This document shows positions 9,242-17,556 of a stretch of DNA of 50,173 nt, piece by piece; positions within the stretch are counted from its first letter, which is position 1, and each line of letters starts with the position of its first letter. This DNA comes from Bacteroidales bacterium (GTDB taxonomy: Bacteria > Bacteroidota > Bacteroidia > Bacteroidales > Lentimicrobiaceae): positions 1 through 50,173 of the forward strand of contig JAGXGB010000071.1 in assembly GCA_024636955.1 (NCBI GenBank). The letters are read 5' to 3'. The notes beneath the pieces are model-generated. The model ran no database searches. It had not been told where the DNA came from and saw nothing but the letters and a program-made list of their open reading frames with translations. A program made the translations under genes and the position numbers.

Positions 9242-10075
9242 ATGGAAAAACTGATCATCACTGCAGCCATAAGCGGAGCAGAAGTAATGAAAGAGCATAA
9301 TCCTGCTGTGCCATATACAGTTGAAGAGTTTGTTCGGGAAGCAAAATCAGCCTACGATGCCGGTGCAAGTATTATACACCTGCATGTAAGGCATGACGAT
9401 GGTACACCCACTCAGGATAAGGACCGGTTTAAAGTAGTAATTGATGCAATCAGGGCGGTGGTTCCCGATGTAATTATACAGCCTTCAACAGGAGGTGCCG
9501 TTGGCATGACCAACGATGAACGTTTACAACCAACTGAGCTGCAGCCTGAAATGGCAACCCTCGATTGCGGTACACTAAACTTTGGTGGCGATGAAGTATT
9601 CTTCAATACTGAAAATACCATAAAGTACTTCGGTAAGCGCATGATTGAACTCGGCATAAAGCCTGAACTTGAAGTATTCGACAAGAGTATGATTGACATG
9701 GCACTTCGTTTAGCAAAGAGGGGTTATATTAAAAGCCCGATGCACTTTGACCTCGTGATGGGTGTTAATGGCGGCATAACCGGCGATCTGCGCGACTTTG
9801 TATTCTTACGCGAAAGCATTCCGCATGATGCTACATATACCGTTGCAGGTGTGGGTCGCTTTGAATTCCCCCTTGCTATGGCTGCAATCATTGACGGTGG
9901 GCACGTACGTGTTGGGCTTGAGGATAACGTATACATAACAAAAGGCGTAATAGCTCAATCAAATGGTGAACTTGTTGCAAAGGTTGTACGTATGGCAAAA
10001 GAACTCGGCAGAGAAATTGCTACACCTGAAGAAGCTAGGCAGATATTGGGGCTTAAGCCGTTGGTTACTGCTTGA
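9242..10075 (+). CDS. kce: 3-keto-5-aminohexanoate cleavage enzyme (BKACE family)
   Basis: Kce is a zinc-dependent enzyme that converts 3-keto-5-aminohexanoate plus acetyl-CoA into 3-aminobutyryl-CoA and acetoacetate. The 277-residue protein carries the zinc ligands H46 and H48 (IIHLHVR) and E227 in VGLEDN. S82 in QPSTGG, R223 and D228 correspond to residues described as catalytic in the characterised Cloacimonas enzyme; the latter two are shifted by three positions. The TIM-barrel family (formerly DUF849) also includes other beta-keto acid cleavage enzymes. Its place between kal and kdd makes the lysine-pathway substrate the natural reading. A 339-bp spacer with inverted heptamer arrays separates it from kdd. 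Confidence 0.95.
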   Translation: MEKLIITAAISGAEVMKEHNPAVPYTVEEFVREAKSAYDAGASIIHLHVRHDDGTPTQDKDRFKVVIDAIRAVVPDVIIQPSTGGAVGMTNDERLQPTELQPEMATLDCGTLNFGGDEVFFNTENTIKYFGKRMIELGIKPELEVFDKSMIDMALRLAKRGYIKSPMHFDLVMGVNGGITGDLRDFVFLRESIPHDATYTVAGVGRFEFPLAMAAIIDGGHVRVGLEDNVYITKGVIAQSNGELVAKVVRMAKELGREIATPEEARQILGLKPLVTA

Positions 10076-10107
10076 AGCGTTAACGGTTTTAAGAAGAAAA
10101 GTTTTAA

Positions 10108-10377
10108 GGCTAAAGGCTAAGGGCTAAAGGCTAACCTATCAAGGCTAAAGGCTAAAGGCTAAAGGCTAAAGTTTAAAGTAAAAAAAGAGGACAAAAGGTT
10201 AAAACGATTAAAGTATAAAGATTGAAGGGATAAAAGATTGAAAGCATTGAAGGGATTAAGGGTTGAAAGAGTGAATACGGTAACTATTAGCACTTAAAAT
10301 AAACTATTAAGAATAAACCCACTTTTTACTTTAGCCTTTAGCCTTTAGCCTTTAGCCTTTTTTAAAATACTTTAGCC
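10108..10377. repeat. Inverted family A heptamer arrays around a gene-less core
   Basis: The left array (10108-10170) is nine heptads in strict register. Most read GGCTAAA, one is degenerate (CTATCAA) but still 7 nt long. A GTTTAAAGTAAAAAAAG tail follows. The right array (10330-10357, plus one unit at 10371-10377) reads TTTAGCC and is preceded by CACTTTTTAC, the complement of the same tail. The two arrays therefore face each other as inverted repeats of about 40 bp. The core between them, about 150 bp, is AT-rich and purine-rich on the plus strand with loose GATTGAAG-like echoes. I see no gene in it. Confidence 0.85.
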
Positions 10378-10414
10378 TTATATTAAAGAAACACACAATA
10401 AATCTAGTACATAA

Positions 10415-11455
10415 ATGAAAAAAGGAAATAAATACGGTGTACACCGTGTAATTGAACCTATCGGAGTTCTGCCACAACCAGCCAATAAGATTGACAATAA
10501 CATGGATGAGATTTACGACAATGAGATTCTAATTGACGTAATCACCTTGAATGTTGACTCTGCCAGCTTTACCCAGATTAAAGAACAGGCAGGTGGTGAT
10601 GAGAAGAAAATAGCTGAAATAATGCTCGACATTGTTGCTAAACAAGGCAAGCACCGCAACCCTGTAACAGGTTCAGGTGGTATGCTGCTTGGCACTGTTG
10701 AAAAGATTGGCACTGCCCTTGAAGGTAAAACCGATCTTAAAGTTGGTGATAAAATTGCTACACTTGTTTCATTATCACTTACTCCGCTGAGGATTGATAA
10801 GATCAAAGAGATTCGTAAGGAAGTTGATCAGGTTGATATTGATGGTAAAGCTATCCTCTTTGAAAGTGGCATTTATGCTAAAATTCCTGCTGATATGCCT
10901 GAGAAACTTGCACTTTCAGCTCTCGATGTAGCAGGTGCTCCCGCACAAACTGCAAAGCTTGTTAAACCAGGCGATATTGTGTTCATTATTGGTGCTGGCG
11001 GAAAGTCAGGTATGTTGTGCTGCTATGAAGCTAAGAAACGCGCCGGTGTAACAGGTATGGTTATCGGCCTTACCCATAGTGAAAAGAGCACCCAGCGTCT
11101 GAAAGATCTCGGCTTCTGCGATCATGTGTTCTCAGCTAATGCTACTAATCCTATTCCGGTACTTGAAAAGATTGAAGAACTCACAGGTGGCAAACTTGCT
11201 GACATCACTATCAACAACGTTAACATCCCCGATACTGAAATGACAAGCATCCTATGCACAAAAAATGATGGTTTGGTTTATTTCTTCTCCATGGCAACAA
11301 GCTTCACAAAAGCAGCCCTCGGAGCAGAAGGTGTTGGCAGCGATGTAACTATGATAGTAGGTAACGGCTATACCCGCGGTCATGCAGAGATTACACTTGA
11401 GCTGCTGCGGGAAAGTGATAAATTGAGGAAGGTTTTTACGGAGCTTTACGCTTAG
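10415..11455 (+). CDS. kdd: L-erythro-3,5-diaminohexanoate dehydrogenase
   Basis: Kdd oxidatively deaminates 3,5-diaminohexanoate to 3-keto-5-aminohexanoate with NAD(P)+, feeding Kce. The 346-residue protein begins with the family's characteristic region GVHRVIEPIGVLPQPA. It has a medium-chain-reductase-like N-terminal domain (about 30-160) and a Rossmann domain with the dinucleotide loop IIGAGGKSGMLCC (about 192-204). Length and order agree with characterised clusters. Downstream the operon is interrupted by a 564-bp unit with terminal inverted repeats carrying a four-helix-bundle gene, before kamA. The repeat begins 5 bp after the kdd stop codon. Confidence 0.94.
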   Translation: MKKGNKYGVHRVIEPIGVLPQPANKIDNNMDEIYDNEILIDVITLNVDSASFTQIKEQAGGDEKKIAEIMLDIVAKQGKHRNPVTGSGGMLLGTVEKIGTALEGKTDLKVGDKIATLVSLSLTPLRIDKIKEIRKEVDQVDIDGKAILFESGIYAKIPADMPEKLALSALDVAGAPAQTAKLVKPGDIVFIIGAGGKSGMLCCYEAKKRAGVTGMVIGLTHSEKSTQRLKDLGFCDHVFSANATNPIPVLEKIEELTGGKLADITINNVNIPDTEMTSILCTKNDGLVYFFSMATSFTKAALGAEGVGSDVTMIVGNGYTRGHAEITLELLRESDKLRKVFTELYA

Positions 11456-11507
11456 TAATATTTGTTCAAGGGGTTCAAAGGGTTCAAAGGGTTCAAGGGG
11501 TTGCGAA

Positions 11508-11539
11508 TTTGTGTTTGAGTGATTTACTTTTTAATCTTG
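11508..11539 (+). promoter_or_regulatory. Candidate promoter of the four-helix-bundle gene
   Basis: TTTG (11508-11511) and TAATCTTG (11532-11539, one mismatch to TAnnTTTG) are 20 bp apart. Transcription would begin almost at the ATG at 11545. This would make the inserted gene an independent, nearly leaderless unit rather than a passenger of the operon. Confidence 0.4.
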
Positions 11540-11544
11540 GCTAA

Positions 11545-11931
11545 ATGAAAATTGAGAAGTTCGAAGATCTTGAGATATGGAAGTTGGCCTATGAATTATC
11601 TAAAGAGATTTATGTAATAAGTAAAGCTGAACTGTTCAATAAAGATTACCGGTTTCGAGATCAAATTAGGGCTTCATCAGGCTCAATTATGGATAATATT
11701 GCAGAAGGCTTTGAAAGAGGAGGGAATAAAGAATTTTCTCAGTTTCTTTTTATCGCAAAAGGTTCATGTGGTGAAACAAGGTCACAGCTCTACAGGGCTC
11801 ATTTATACGAATACATTGATAAAGAAACCCTTGATAAATTGACTTATGATGCAATGAAGATAAATAGTAAAATCTCAAACATGATTACTTACCTTAAAAA
11901 CTCAGAATTAAAAGGAACCAAATACCATTAA
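11545..11931 (+). CDS. Four-helix bundle protein, S23/TIGR02436-like
   Basis: This is a 128-residue, mostly helical protein of the family first found encoded in intervening sequences of 23S rRNA genes (S23, TIGR02436). Typical family blocks are FEDLEIWKLAYELSKEIY near the start, FRDQIRASSGSIMDNIAEGFERG in the middle, and FLFIAKGSCGETRSQLYRA after it. The family's biochemical role is unknown. A relative, Avd, is a nucleic-acid-binding accessory of diversity-generating retroelements, but no reverse transcriptase or template repeat is present here. It splits kdd from kamA and is flanked on both sides by inverted family B repeats. It has no plausible part in lysine catabolism. The ATG at 11545 follows a candidate promoter directly. 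Confidence 0.9.
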   Translation: MKIEKFEDLEIWKLAYELSKEIYVISKAELFNKDYRFRDQIRASSGSIMDNIAEGFERGGNKEFSQFLFIAKGSCGETRSQLYRAHLYEYIDKETLDKLTYDAMKINSKISNMITYLKNSELKGTKYH

Positions 11932-12028
11932 TTTCAATAACAATTCATCTTTGCGAACTCTTTGAACAACTTGAACCCCTTGAACCCCTTGAACACTTTG
12001 AACCCTTTGAACCCCTTGAACAAAAAAC

Positions 12029-13276
12029 ATGATAACAGATAAATTGGTTTCCCGCCGCTATAAATTCTTCCCCTCCGCTACTGATGCCCAGTGGAATGAT
12101 TGGAAATGGCAGGTTAAGAACAGGATTGAAACGCTGGAGCAGCTTAAGCAATATCTTCCGCTGAAACCTGATGAGGAAGAGGGTGTCAAGCAATCGCTTA
12201 CTACCCTGCGTATGGCTATCACGCCGTATTATCTCTCTCTGATAAATCCTGACGATCCTAATTGTCCGGTGCGCAAGCAGGCAGTACCTACTGGAATGGA
12301 GACTGTGGTTTCTGCGGCTGATTTGCTCGATCCTTTGCATGAAGATGAGGATTCGCCGGTACCGGGACTCACACACCGTTATCCCGACAGGGTTTTGTTC
12401 CTTATAACTGATATGTGTTCGATGTACTGTCGGCACTGCACCAGGCGCAGGTTTGCAGGGCAAACTGATGATGAGTCACCTTCTGACAGGATACAAAAAG
12501 GCATTGATTACATTGCCAGAACCCCTGCTGTGCGCGATGTGCTTTTGTCTGGCGGCGATGCTCTTATGGTAAGTGACCGTATGCTTGAGTCAATCATAAT
12601 GCGCTTACGTGCTATTCCCCATGTTGAAATCATACGCCTTGGCACCCGTACTCCGGTGGTTTGTCCGCAACGTATAACTGACGATCTGGTAAATATGCTC
12701 AAGAAGTATCATCCTATCTGGGTGAACACGCATTTTAATCATCCCAATGAAATAACACCTGAGTCGGCTGCTGCATGTGCCCGTATGGCTGATGCCGGTA
12801 TTCCTTTAGGCAATCAGTCGGTATTATTGGCTGGTATTAACGATTGCGTGCATGTAATGAAGAAGCTTGTACATGGCTTGGTGAAGATCAGGGTACGCCC
12901 GTATTACATTTATCAATGCGATCTTTCGATGGGTTTACAGCATTTCCGTACGCCTGTATCGAAAGGCATTGAAATTATAGAAAGCCTCAGAGGACATACA
13001 TCAGGCTATGCAGTGCCAACTTTTGTTGTTGATGCACCGGGTGGTGGTGGAAAAACTCCGGTAATGCCTACTTACATTATTTCGCAGGCACCGGGCAGGG
13101 TAGTACTCCGCAATTTCGAGGGTGTAATTACCACATATACTGAACCTGAAAACTATAAGAACGAGTGCCATTGTGAGGACTGTACCTCCACTGAGGAAGG
13201 TGTTGCAGCTTTGCTCAGAGGCGACAGGTTATCACTTGAACCGGAAGGGTTGTCGCGTAAGAAGCGGCATCATTAA
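12029..13276 (+). CDS. kamA: Lysine 2,3-aminomutase
   Basis: KamA is a radical SAM, PLP-dependent enzyme that converts L-lysine to L-beta-lysine, the first pathway step. The 415-residue protein has the [4Fe-4S] motif CSMYCRHC with C130, C134 and C137. The PLP-binding lysine lies in DAPGGGGKTPVMP, and a cysteine-containing C-terminal segment (HCEDCTS) recalls the zinc site of the clostridial enzyme. It is the usual length for the family. Only 4 bp separate its ATG from the end of the inverted-repeat unit, so its immediate 5' leader is repeat DNA. If that unit ends or pauses transcription, kamA and downstream genes may be uncoupled from kal-kce-kdd. Confidence 0.96.
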   Translation: MITDKLVSRRYKFFPSATDAQWNDWKWQVKNRIETLEQLKQYLPLKPDEEEGVKQSLTTLRMAITPYYLSLINPDDPNCPVRKQAVPTGMETVVSAADLLDPLHEDEDSPVPGLTHRYPDRVLFLITDMCSMYCRHCTRRRFAGQTDDESPSDRIQKGIDYIARTPAVRDVLLSGGDALMVSDRMLESIIMRLRAIPHVEIIRLGTRTPVVCPQRITDDLVNMLKKYHPIWVNTHFNHPNEITPESAAACARMADAGIPLGNQSVLLAGINDCVHVMKKLVHGLVKIRVRPYYIYQCDLSMGLQHFRTPVSKGIEIIESLRGHTSGYAVPTFVVDAPGGGGKTPVMPTYIISQAPGRVVLRNFEGVITTYTEPENYKNECHCEDCTSTEEGVAALLRGDRLSLEPEGLSRKKRHH

Positions 13277-13281
13277 GATAA

Positions 13282-14337
13282 ATGCCATTTGTTGATGAAA
13301 TACTAAAGTATAAGAGCCTATCAATTGTTGGTCTCGGAAAGAATACCGGAAAAACAGAATGCCTCAATTATGTATTGAGACGGCTGGAACACTCCGGCCA
13401 CACACTTGCGCTCACTTCAATAGGCGTTGACGGCGAAATGACCGATAGGGTAACAGGCACTGCCAAGCCCGAAATAGAGTTATACAAGGATCTCATCATC
13501 ATTACTTCCGAAAAGCATTTCAGGCAGAAAAGCATTGATGCCGAAATACTTGACATAAGTGCAAAGTCAACTGCCTTAGGAAGACTCATTACAGCAAGAA
13601 CATTGTCGCGAGGCAAGGTTATGATGTCAGGTCCCGCTGATACTTTATGGCTTAAGCAATTGATAGTGCAGATGGATGCTTACGAAGTGACCACCACTAT
13701 TGTAGATGGTGCTATTTCACGGTTGAGTCCGGGCTCTCCTGCTGTTACTGATAGCATGATCCTCAATACCGGAGCCGCTGTATCGGCAAACATCCCAAAT
13801 CTTATTCGCCATACTAAGTTTGTACACGAACTGATAAAATTACCGGAAGTTGATTTTCCTAATGATAAGCAGGATTTAGTAGATTCTGGTATGAAAGATT
13901 CCATGGTGGGTGTACATGAATTGCTTGAACTCAGTTCAGGTTTGTATGCTCTTGATGCTGAATTCAAAGTACATGATCTTAAAATTCCGTCGGTGTTCCT
14001 ACTAAAAGACCATGAGGAGGAGTTGTTCAAGCATGGAAATACACTTTATGTTACAGGGGCGTTGAGTGACAGGATGCTTGATTTTATCCGGATGCAGAAG
14101 GTTCTTAACGACATTACCCTTATTGTGCGTGACTTCACCAGGATTTTTGTAAAGCCTGAAACTTTCAGGGCATTTACAAGCAGTGGACACAAAGTAAAGG
14201 TGCTTCTCAGCACACGGTTGCTGGCTATTTGTGTAAATCCGGTTTCGCCCGAAGGATATGTGCTTAATTCTAACGAACTTTGCACCGGATTATCTGAGGC
14301 ACTGAAAGTTCCGGTTTACGATATCAAAAAACATTAA
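13282..14337 (+). CDS. kamB: KamB, P-loop protein of the lysine aminomutase cluster
   Basis: This 351-residue protein starts with a nucleotide-binding loop (GLGKNTGKT, residues 17-25) similar to MobB-type P-loops. The rest is unlike well-known enzymes. Genes of this type sit between kamA and the lysine 5,6-aminomutase genes in other lysine fermenters and were named kamB by position. Together with the MutS-like neighbour KamC it has been suspected to assist the B12-dependent 5,6-aminomutase, for example by reactivating it or exchanging the cofactor. That role is inferred from context here. It starts 6 bp after kamA and ends 4 bp before kamC, so the three are tightly co-transcribed. Confidence 0.82.
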   Translation: MPFVDEILKYKSLSIVGLGKNTGKTECLNYVLRRLEHSGHTLALTSIGVDGEMTDRVTGTAKPEIELYKDLIIITSEKHFRQKSIDAEILDISAKSTALGRLITARTLSRGKVMMSGPADTLWLKQLIVQMDAYEVTTTIVDGAISRLSPGSPAVTDSMILNTGAAVSANIPNLIRHTKFVHELIKLPEVDFPNDKQDLVDSGMKDSMVGVHELLELSSGLYALDAEFKVHDLKIPSVFLLKDHEEELFKHGNTLYVTGALSDRMLDFIRMQKVLNDITLIVRDFTRIFVKPETFRAFTSSGHKVKVLLSTRLLAICVNPVSPEGYVLNSNELCTGLSEALKVPVYDIKKH

Positions 14338-14340
14338 AGC

Positions 14341-15885
14341 ATGTCACACTTCTCAAACGCTGTTAACAAGGTTCCGGGCCTTCGCTTTATTGCCGATGCA
14401 CTTGAGCTGCAGTCAAGTGCCGGAAGGCAGCATTTGATGAAGCAGCCGTTCATGCTATTACCTGAGGAGATCAGCCTGCAGCTTGATATGATTGAGGCAT
14501 TCAGGGAGTTGCTGCAAACTGGTGACAGTAAAATTATTACCGACTTAAAGCATGCATTGTCGGAAATCCACGATATCACAGGAACACTTAATAGCCTGAA
14601 GCCTGACTTTGTACTTGATGACGTTGGCTTTTTTGAGATAAAACGATTTGCCCTGATAACCGATAGGATAAAACAAGTACTGCAGCAACTTAACTTCACA
14701 GCCGTGGAGTTCAGGGATACTATTGAGGTGGTATTATTGCTTGATCCAGATAAACAGAGGGTTCCACACTTTTACATCTATAATTCATATAGTGAGCGCC
14801 TCACAAGACTGCGCAAAAGGTATGCTGACCTGGTATCAAACATCAAATCACAAACAGATCATGATGAGGCTGATGATGCTCGGATACAATGCATCGAAGA
14901 AGAGGATACAGTAAGAGAAGAACTTAGTAGTTATTTGCTAAAATACAAAGTTGATTTACTTGAAAACCTGGCGCTGGTAGCAGATATTGACTTGTGGCTT
15001 GCAAAGGCTGGTTTGGCTGTTGAATTTAATATGTGTAAGCCGGAGATTGCTATTCCATCAAAAGGTGAGAACGCTTATAGAGATGCTGATACGGAGAGCA
15101 TTTCATCAGAGGTTAAAAGAAGGAGCAACTTGCCGAATCCATTGGATACCTACTACACAAGTTATATTCAACTCTTTAACCCTTCTATTGCTGAAGCGCT
15201 TAAGCAGCGGGGCAGGCAATACCAGCCTGTGGATATTGAATTTGGCGATGAACCTAATTTAATAACCGGTGCCAACATGGGGGGCAAAACGGTTTTGCTG
15301 AAGACTGTGGCGCTTGCACAGTACCTGTTTCAGTTCGGGTTCTTTGTCCCTGCTAGTCATGCAGTGATTGTTCCGGTTGAGCAGATCATGACAAGCATGG
15401 AGGATGAACAGTCGGAATTGCAGGGACTTTCATCATTCGCTGCTGAAATGCTAAAAATCAACAGCATTATAATTGCAGCCAGAGCAGGAAAATCAATGCT
15501 TGCACTGATAGATGAGCCTGCAAGAACTACTAATCCGGCAGAGGGACAGGCTATTGTTAATTCATTGATCGATATTCTTGATGCCAATAGTGTAAGAAGT
15601 CTCGTAACAACGCATTACAGTGGAATCACCTCAACATGTCGCCGTTTAAAAGTGGCGGGTTTGAGAACTGAGGAATTCACATCGCATCCAACCATTGAAA
15701 CAATCAATGACCACATGGACTACTCGCTAATAGAACTTCAGCCTGTAACTGAAGGCGGTTTAAGCTATGAAGATGAAGTGCCCCGTGAAGCTCTGTATAT
15801 TGCTGCTATTCTTAATGTTGATGCTGAGCTGCTTGAGAGGGCTGCTTGCTATATCACTAAGGAAAGAATATCATCAAAGCATTAA
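14341..15885 (+). CDS. kamC: KamC, MutS-like ATPase of the lysine aminomutase cluster
   Basis: This 514-residue protein has a C-terminal MutS-type ATPase. The Walker A loop GANMGGKT is near residues 309-317, the Walker B segment ALIDEPARTTNP near 386-397, and the MutS-like LVTTHYSG follows. It lacks the mismatch-recognition domain of true MutS, so DNA repair is unlikely. The N-terminal half is helical, resembling the lever/clamp core of the family. Orthologues lie beside kamD/kamE in other lysine-fermenting bacteria and are called kamC. A function as an ATP-driven chaperone or reactivase for the aminomutase is an inference. A 111-bp gap with no recognised feature separates it from kamD. Confidence 0.85.
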   Translation: MSHFSNAVNKVPGLRFIADALELQSSAGRQHLMKQPFMLLPEEISLQLDMIEAFRELLQTGDSKIITDLKHALSEIHDITGTLNSLKPDFVLDDVGFFEIKRFALITDRIKQVLQQLNFTAVEFRDTIEVVLLLDPDKQRVPHFYIYNSYSERLTRLRKRYADLVSNIKSQTDHDEADDARIQCIEEEDTVREELSSYLLKYKVDLLENLALVADIDLWLAKAGLAVEFNMCKPEIAIPSKGENAYRDADTESISSEVKRRSNLPNPLDTYYTSYIQLFNPSIAEALKQRGRQYQPVDIEFGDEPNLITGANMGGKTVLLKTVALAQYLFQFGFFVPASHAVIVPVEQIMTSMEDEQSELQGLSSFAAEMLKINSIIIAARAGKSMLALIDEPARTTNPAEGQAIVNSLIDILDANSVRSLVTTHYSGITSTCRRLKVAGLRTEEFTSHPTIETINDHMDYSLIELQPVTEGGLSYEDEVPREALYIAAILNVDAELLERAACYITKERISSKH

Positions 15886-15996
15886 GTTGCGAATCACTTA
15901 ACATGAGACAAACAGCAGAAGAAAACAACAAATGAAACTCTGGTAACAGAAATACAGAAACTGAAGCATAATAATAACACTTATAAACAATAGATA

Positions 15997-17556
15997 ATGC
16001 AAAAAAGCAAGCTTGGCTTGAACTTCCATAAGGTTGCAAAAGCACGGCAGATTGCCGGAAATATTGCCGGGGAAGTACAAAAGTTCGTTGGCCGGTATAC
16101 TACGGTTGCCGTTGAACGTACTCTTTGCCGGTTAATGGGAATTGATGGTATTGATGCAAACGAAGCTCCATTGCCAAATGTAATGGTTGATGCGCTGATG
16201 AGTAATGGAGTCCTCAATCAGGGGGTTCTGTATTATATAGGAAATGCAATATTGGAAACCGGCCTTACCCCTCAGGAAATAGCAGTTAAGGTTTCAACCG
16301 GCGCTCTTGATATTGTAAAGGTTAAAACACATTCTGATAATGAAATAAAGGAGGCATTGCAACCATATATCGATGCAAGCATTGAAAGGATAAAAGCAAA
16401 CCGTAAACGTAGGGAAGAGTTTATAACAAACATTGGTGAAGGTGCAAAACCGTATATCTATGTTATTGTAGCTACCGGCAACATTTATGAAGATGTGGTG
16501 CAGGCGCAGGCTGCTGCAAGGCAAGGTGCTGATATTATAGCCGTTATACGTACAACCGGGCAGAGTCTGCTCGATTATGTTCCTTATGGCGCAACTACTG
16601 AAGGCTTCGGGGGTACATATGCCACACAGGAAAACTTCAGGATAATGCGTTCAGCCTTGAATGATGTAAGTGCTGAAGTTGGCAGGTATGTTCGCCTGTG
16701 TAATTATTGCTCCGGCCTCTGTATGCCTGAGATTGCAGTTATGGGTGCTCTTGAAGGCCTGGATGTTATGTTGAACGATGCCCTTTACGGGATTCTCTTC
16801 AGGGACATAAACATGCAGCGGACAATGGTTGACCAGTACTTCTCACGTGTGATCAACGGTTTTGCCGGAGTTATAATCAATACAGGTGAAGACAATTACC
16901 TCACAACCGCCGATGCTTTCGAAGAAGCCCGTACCGTGCTCGCCAGCGATCTAATTAATGAGCAGCTTGCTTTGCTTGCCGGATTACCGGAGAATCAGAT
17001 GGGATTAGGACATGCTTTTGAGATGAACCCTGATATGGAGAATGGGTTCCTGTATGAGCTTGCACAGGCACAGATGACACGTGAGATATTCCCCAAAGCG
17101 CCTCTGAAATACATGCCTCCTACCAAGTTTATGACAGGTAATATATTTAAAGGGCAAATTCAGAATACACTTTTCAACGAGATCTCTATCTGGACAGGTC
17201 AAGGTATTCAATTGTTAGGAATGATCACTGAAGCGGTACACACTCCTTTCATGTCCGACAGGTATCTTGCTATTGAAAACGCCCGCTATGTATTTAGTAA
17301 TATGAAGTCAATTGGCGAAGAAGTAGAGTTTAAAAATGGCGGCATCATTCAAAGTCGTGCACAACAGGTGCTTGACCAGGCACTCGACCTGCTGATGCAA
17401 ATTGAAAAAGAAGGACTCTTCAATGCTTTGGAGAAAGGTATATTTGCCGATGTTAAACGTCCGAAAACTGGAGGCAAGGGCCTAAATGGTGTAGTTGAAA
17501 CGGATGCCAATTATCGCAATCCGTTCATTGATTTGATGAAAGGAGAAAAGAAATAA
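15997..17556 (+). CDS. kamD: Beta-lysine 5,6-aminomutase alpha subunit
   Basis: KamD is the large subunit of the adenosylcobalamin- and PLP-dependent beta-lysine (D-lysine) 5,6-aminomutase, which moves the terminal amino group to give 3,5-diaminohexanoate. The 519-residue length and the conserved blocks fit the family: DYVPYGATTEGFGGTYATQE in the middle and MPPTKFMTGNIFKG towards the C-terminus. Its stop codon overlaps the kamE ATG by one base (TAATG), consistent with coupled synthesis of the two subunits in equal amounts. Confidence 0.96.
   Translation: MQKSKLGLNFHKVAKARQIAGNIAGEVQKFVGRYTTVAVERTLCRLMGIDGIDANEAPLPNVMVDALMSNGVLNQGVLYYIGNAILETGLTPQEIAVKVSTGALDIVKVKTHSDNEIKEALQPYIDASIERIKANRKRREEFITNIGEGAKPYIYVIVATGNIYEDVVQAQAAARQGADIIAVIRTTGQSLLDYVPYGATTEGFGGTYATQENFRIMRSALNDVSAEVGRYVRLCNYCSGLCMPEIAVMGALEGLDVMLNDALYGILFRDINMQRTMVDQYFSRVINGFAGVIINTGEDNYLTTADAFEEARTVLASDLINEQLALLAGLPENQMGLGHAFEMNPDMENGFLYELAQAQMTREIFPKAPLKYMPPTKFMTGNIFKGQIQNTLFNEISIWTGQGIQLLGMITEAVHTPFMSDRYLAIENARYVFSNMKSIGEEVEFKNGGIIQSRAQQVLDQALDLLMQIEKEGLFNALEKGIFADVKRPKTGGKGLNGVVETDANYRNPFIDLMKGEKK

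Larger units (their letters stand above)
11461..12024. mobile_element. 564-bp unit with 42-bp terminal inverted repeats and a four-helix-bundle gene
   Basis: The left end (11461-11502) and the reverse complement of the right end (11983-12024) match at 41 of 42 positions. Both are built from 9-bp family B units (GTTCAAGGG or GTTCAAAGG) in the same order of variants, so this is more than two generic arrays meeting. The right array extends further inward to about 11959. Between the ends lies one gene (11545-11931) with its own candidate promoter. No target-site duplication is obvious: the left flank reads taata and the right flank aaaca. No transposase is encoded. Calling it mobile is an inference. 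Confidence 0.6.

Noticed and set aside
9412..9936. Minus-strand open frames inside kce
   Set aside because: They are antisense shadows of a gene with complete catalytic residues and show no start context or family features.
10108..10377. Possible CRISPR array in the repeat-rich spacers
   Set aside because: The repeats are 7 to 11 bp and directly tandem, with no unique spacers of constant length, and no cas genes are present in the window.
11545..11931. Accessory protein (Avd) of a diversity-generating retroelement
   Set aside because: No reverse transcriptase, template repeat or variable repeat is visible nearby, so only the distant fold relationship remains.
11945..12463. Minus-strand open frame rich in Ser/Gly/Cys/Arg repeats over the kamA start
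   Set aside because: Its repetitive end is translated TTGAAC repeat and the rest is antisense to kamA.
14341..15885. DNA mismatch repair MutS
   Set aside because: The N-terminal mismatch-recognition domain is missing and the gene lies within the lysine aminomutase cluster.
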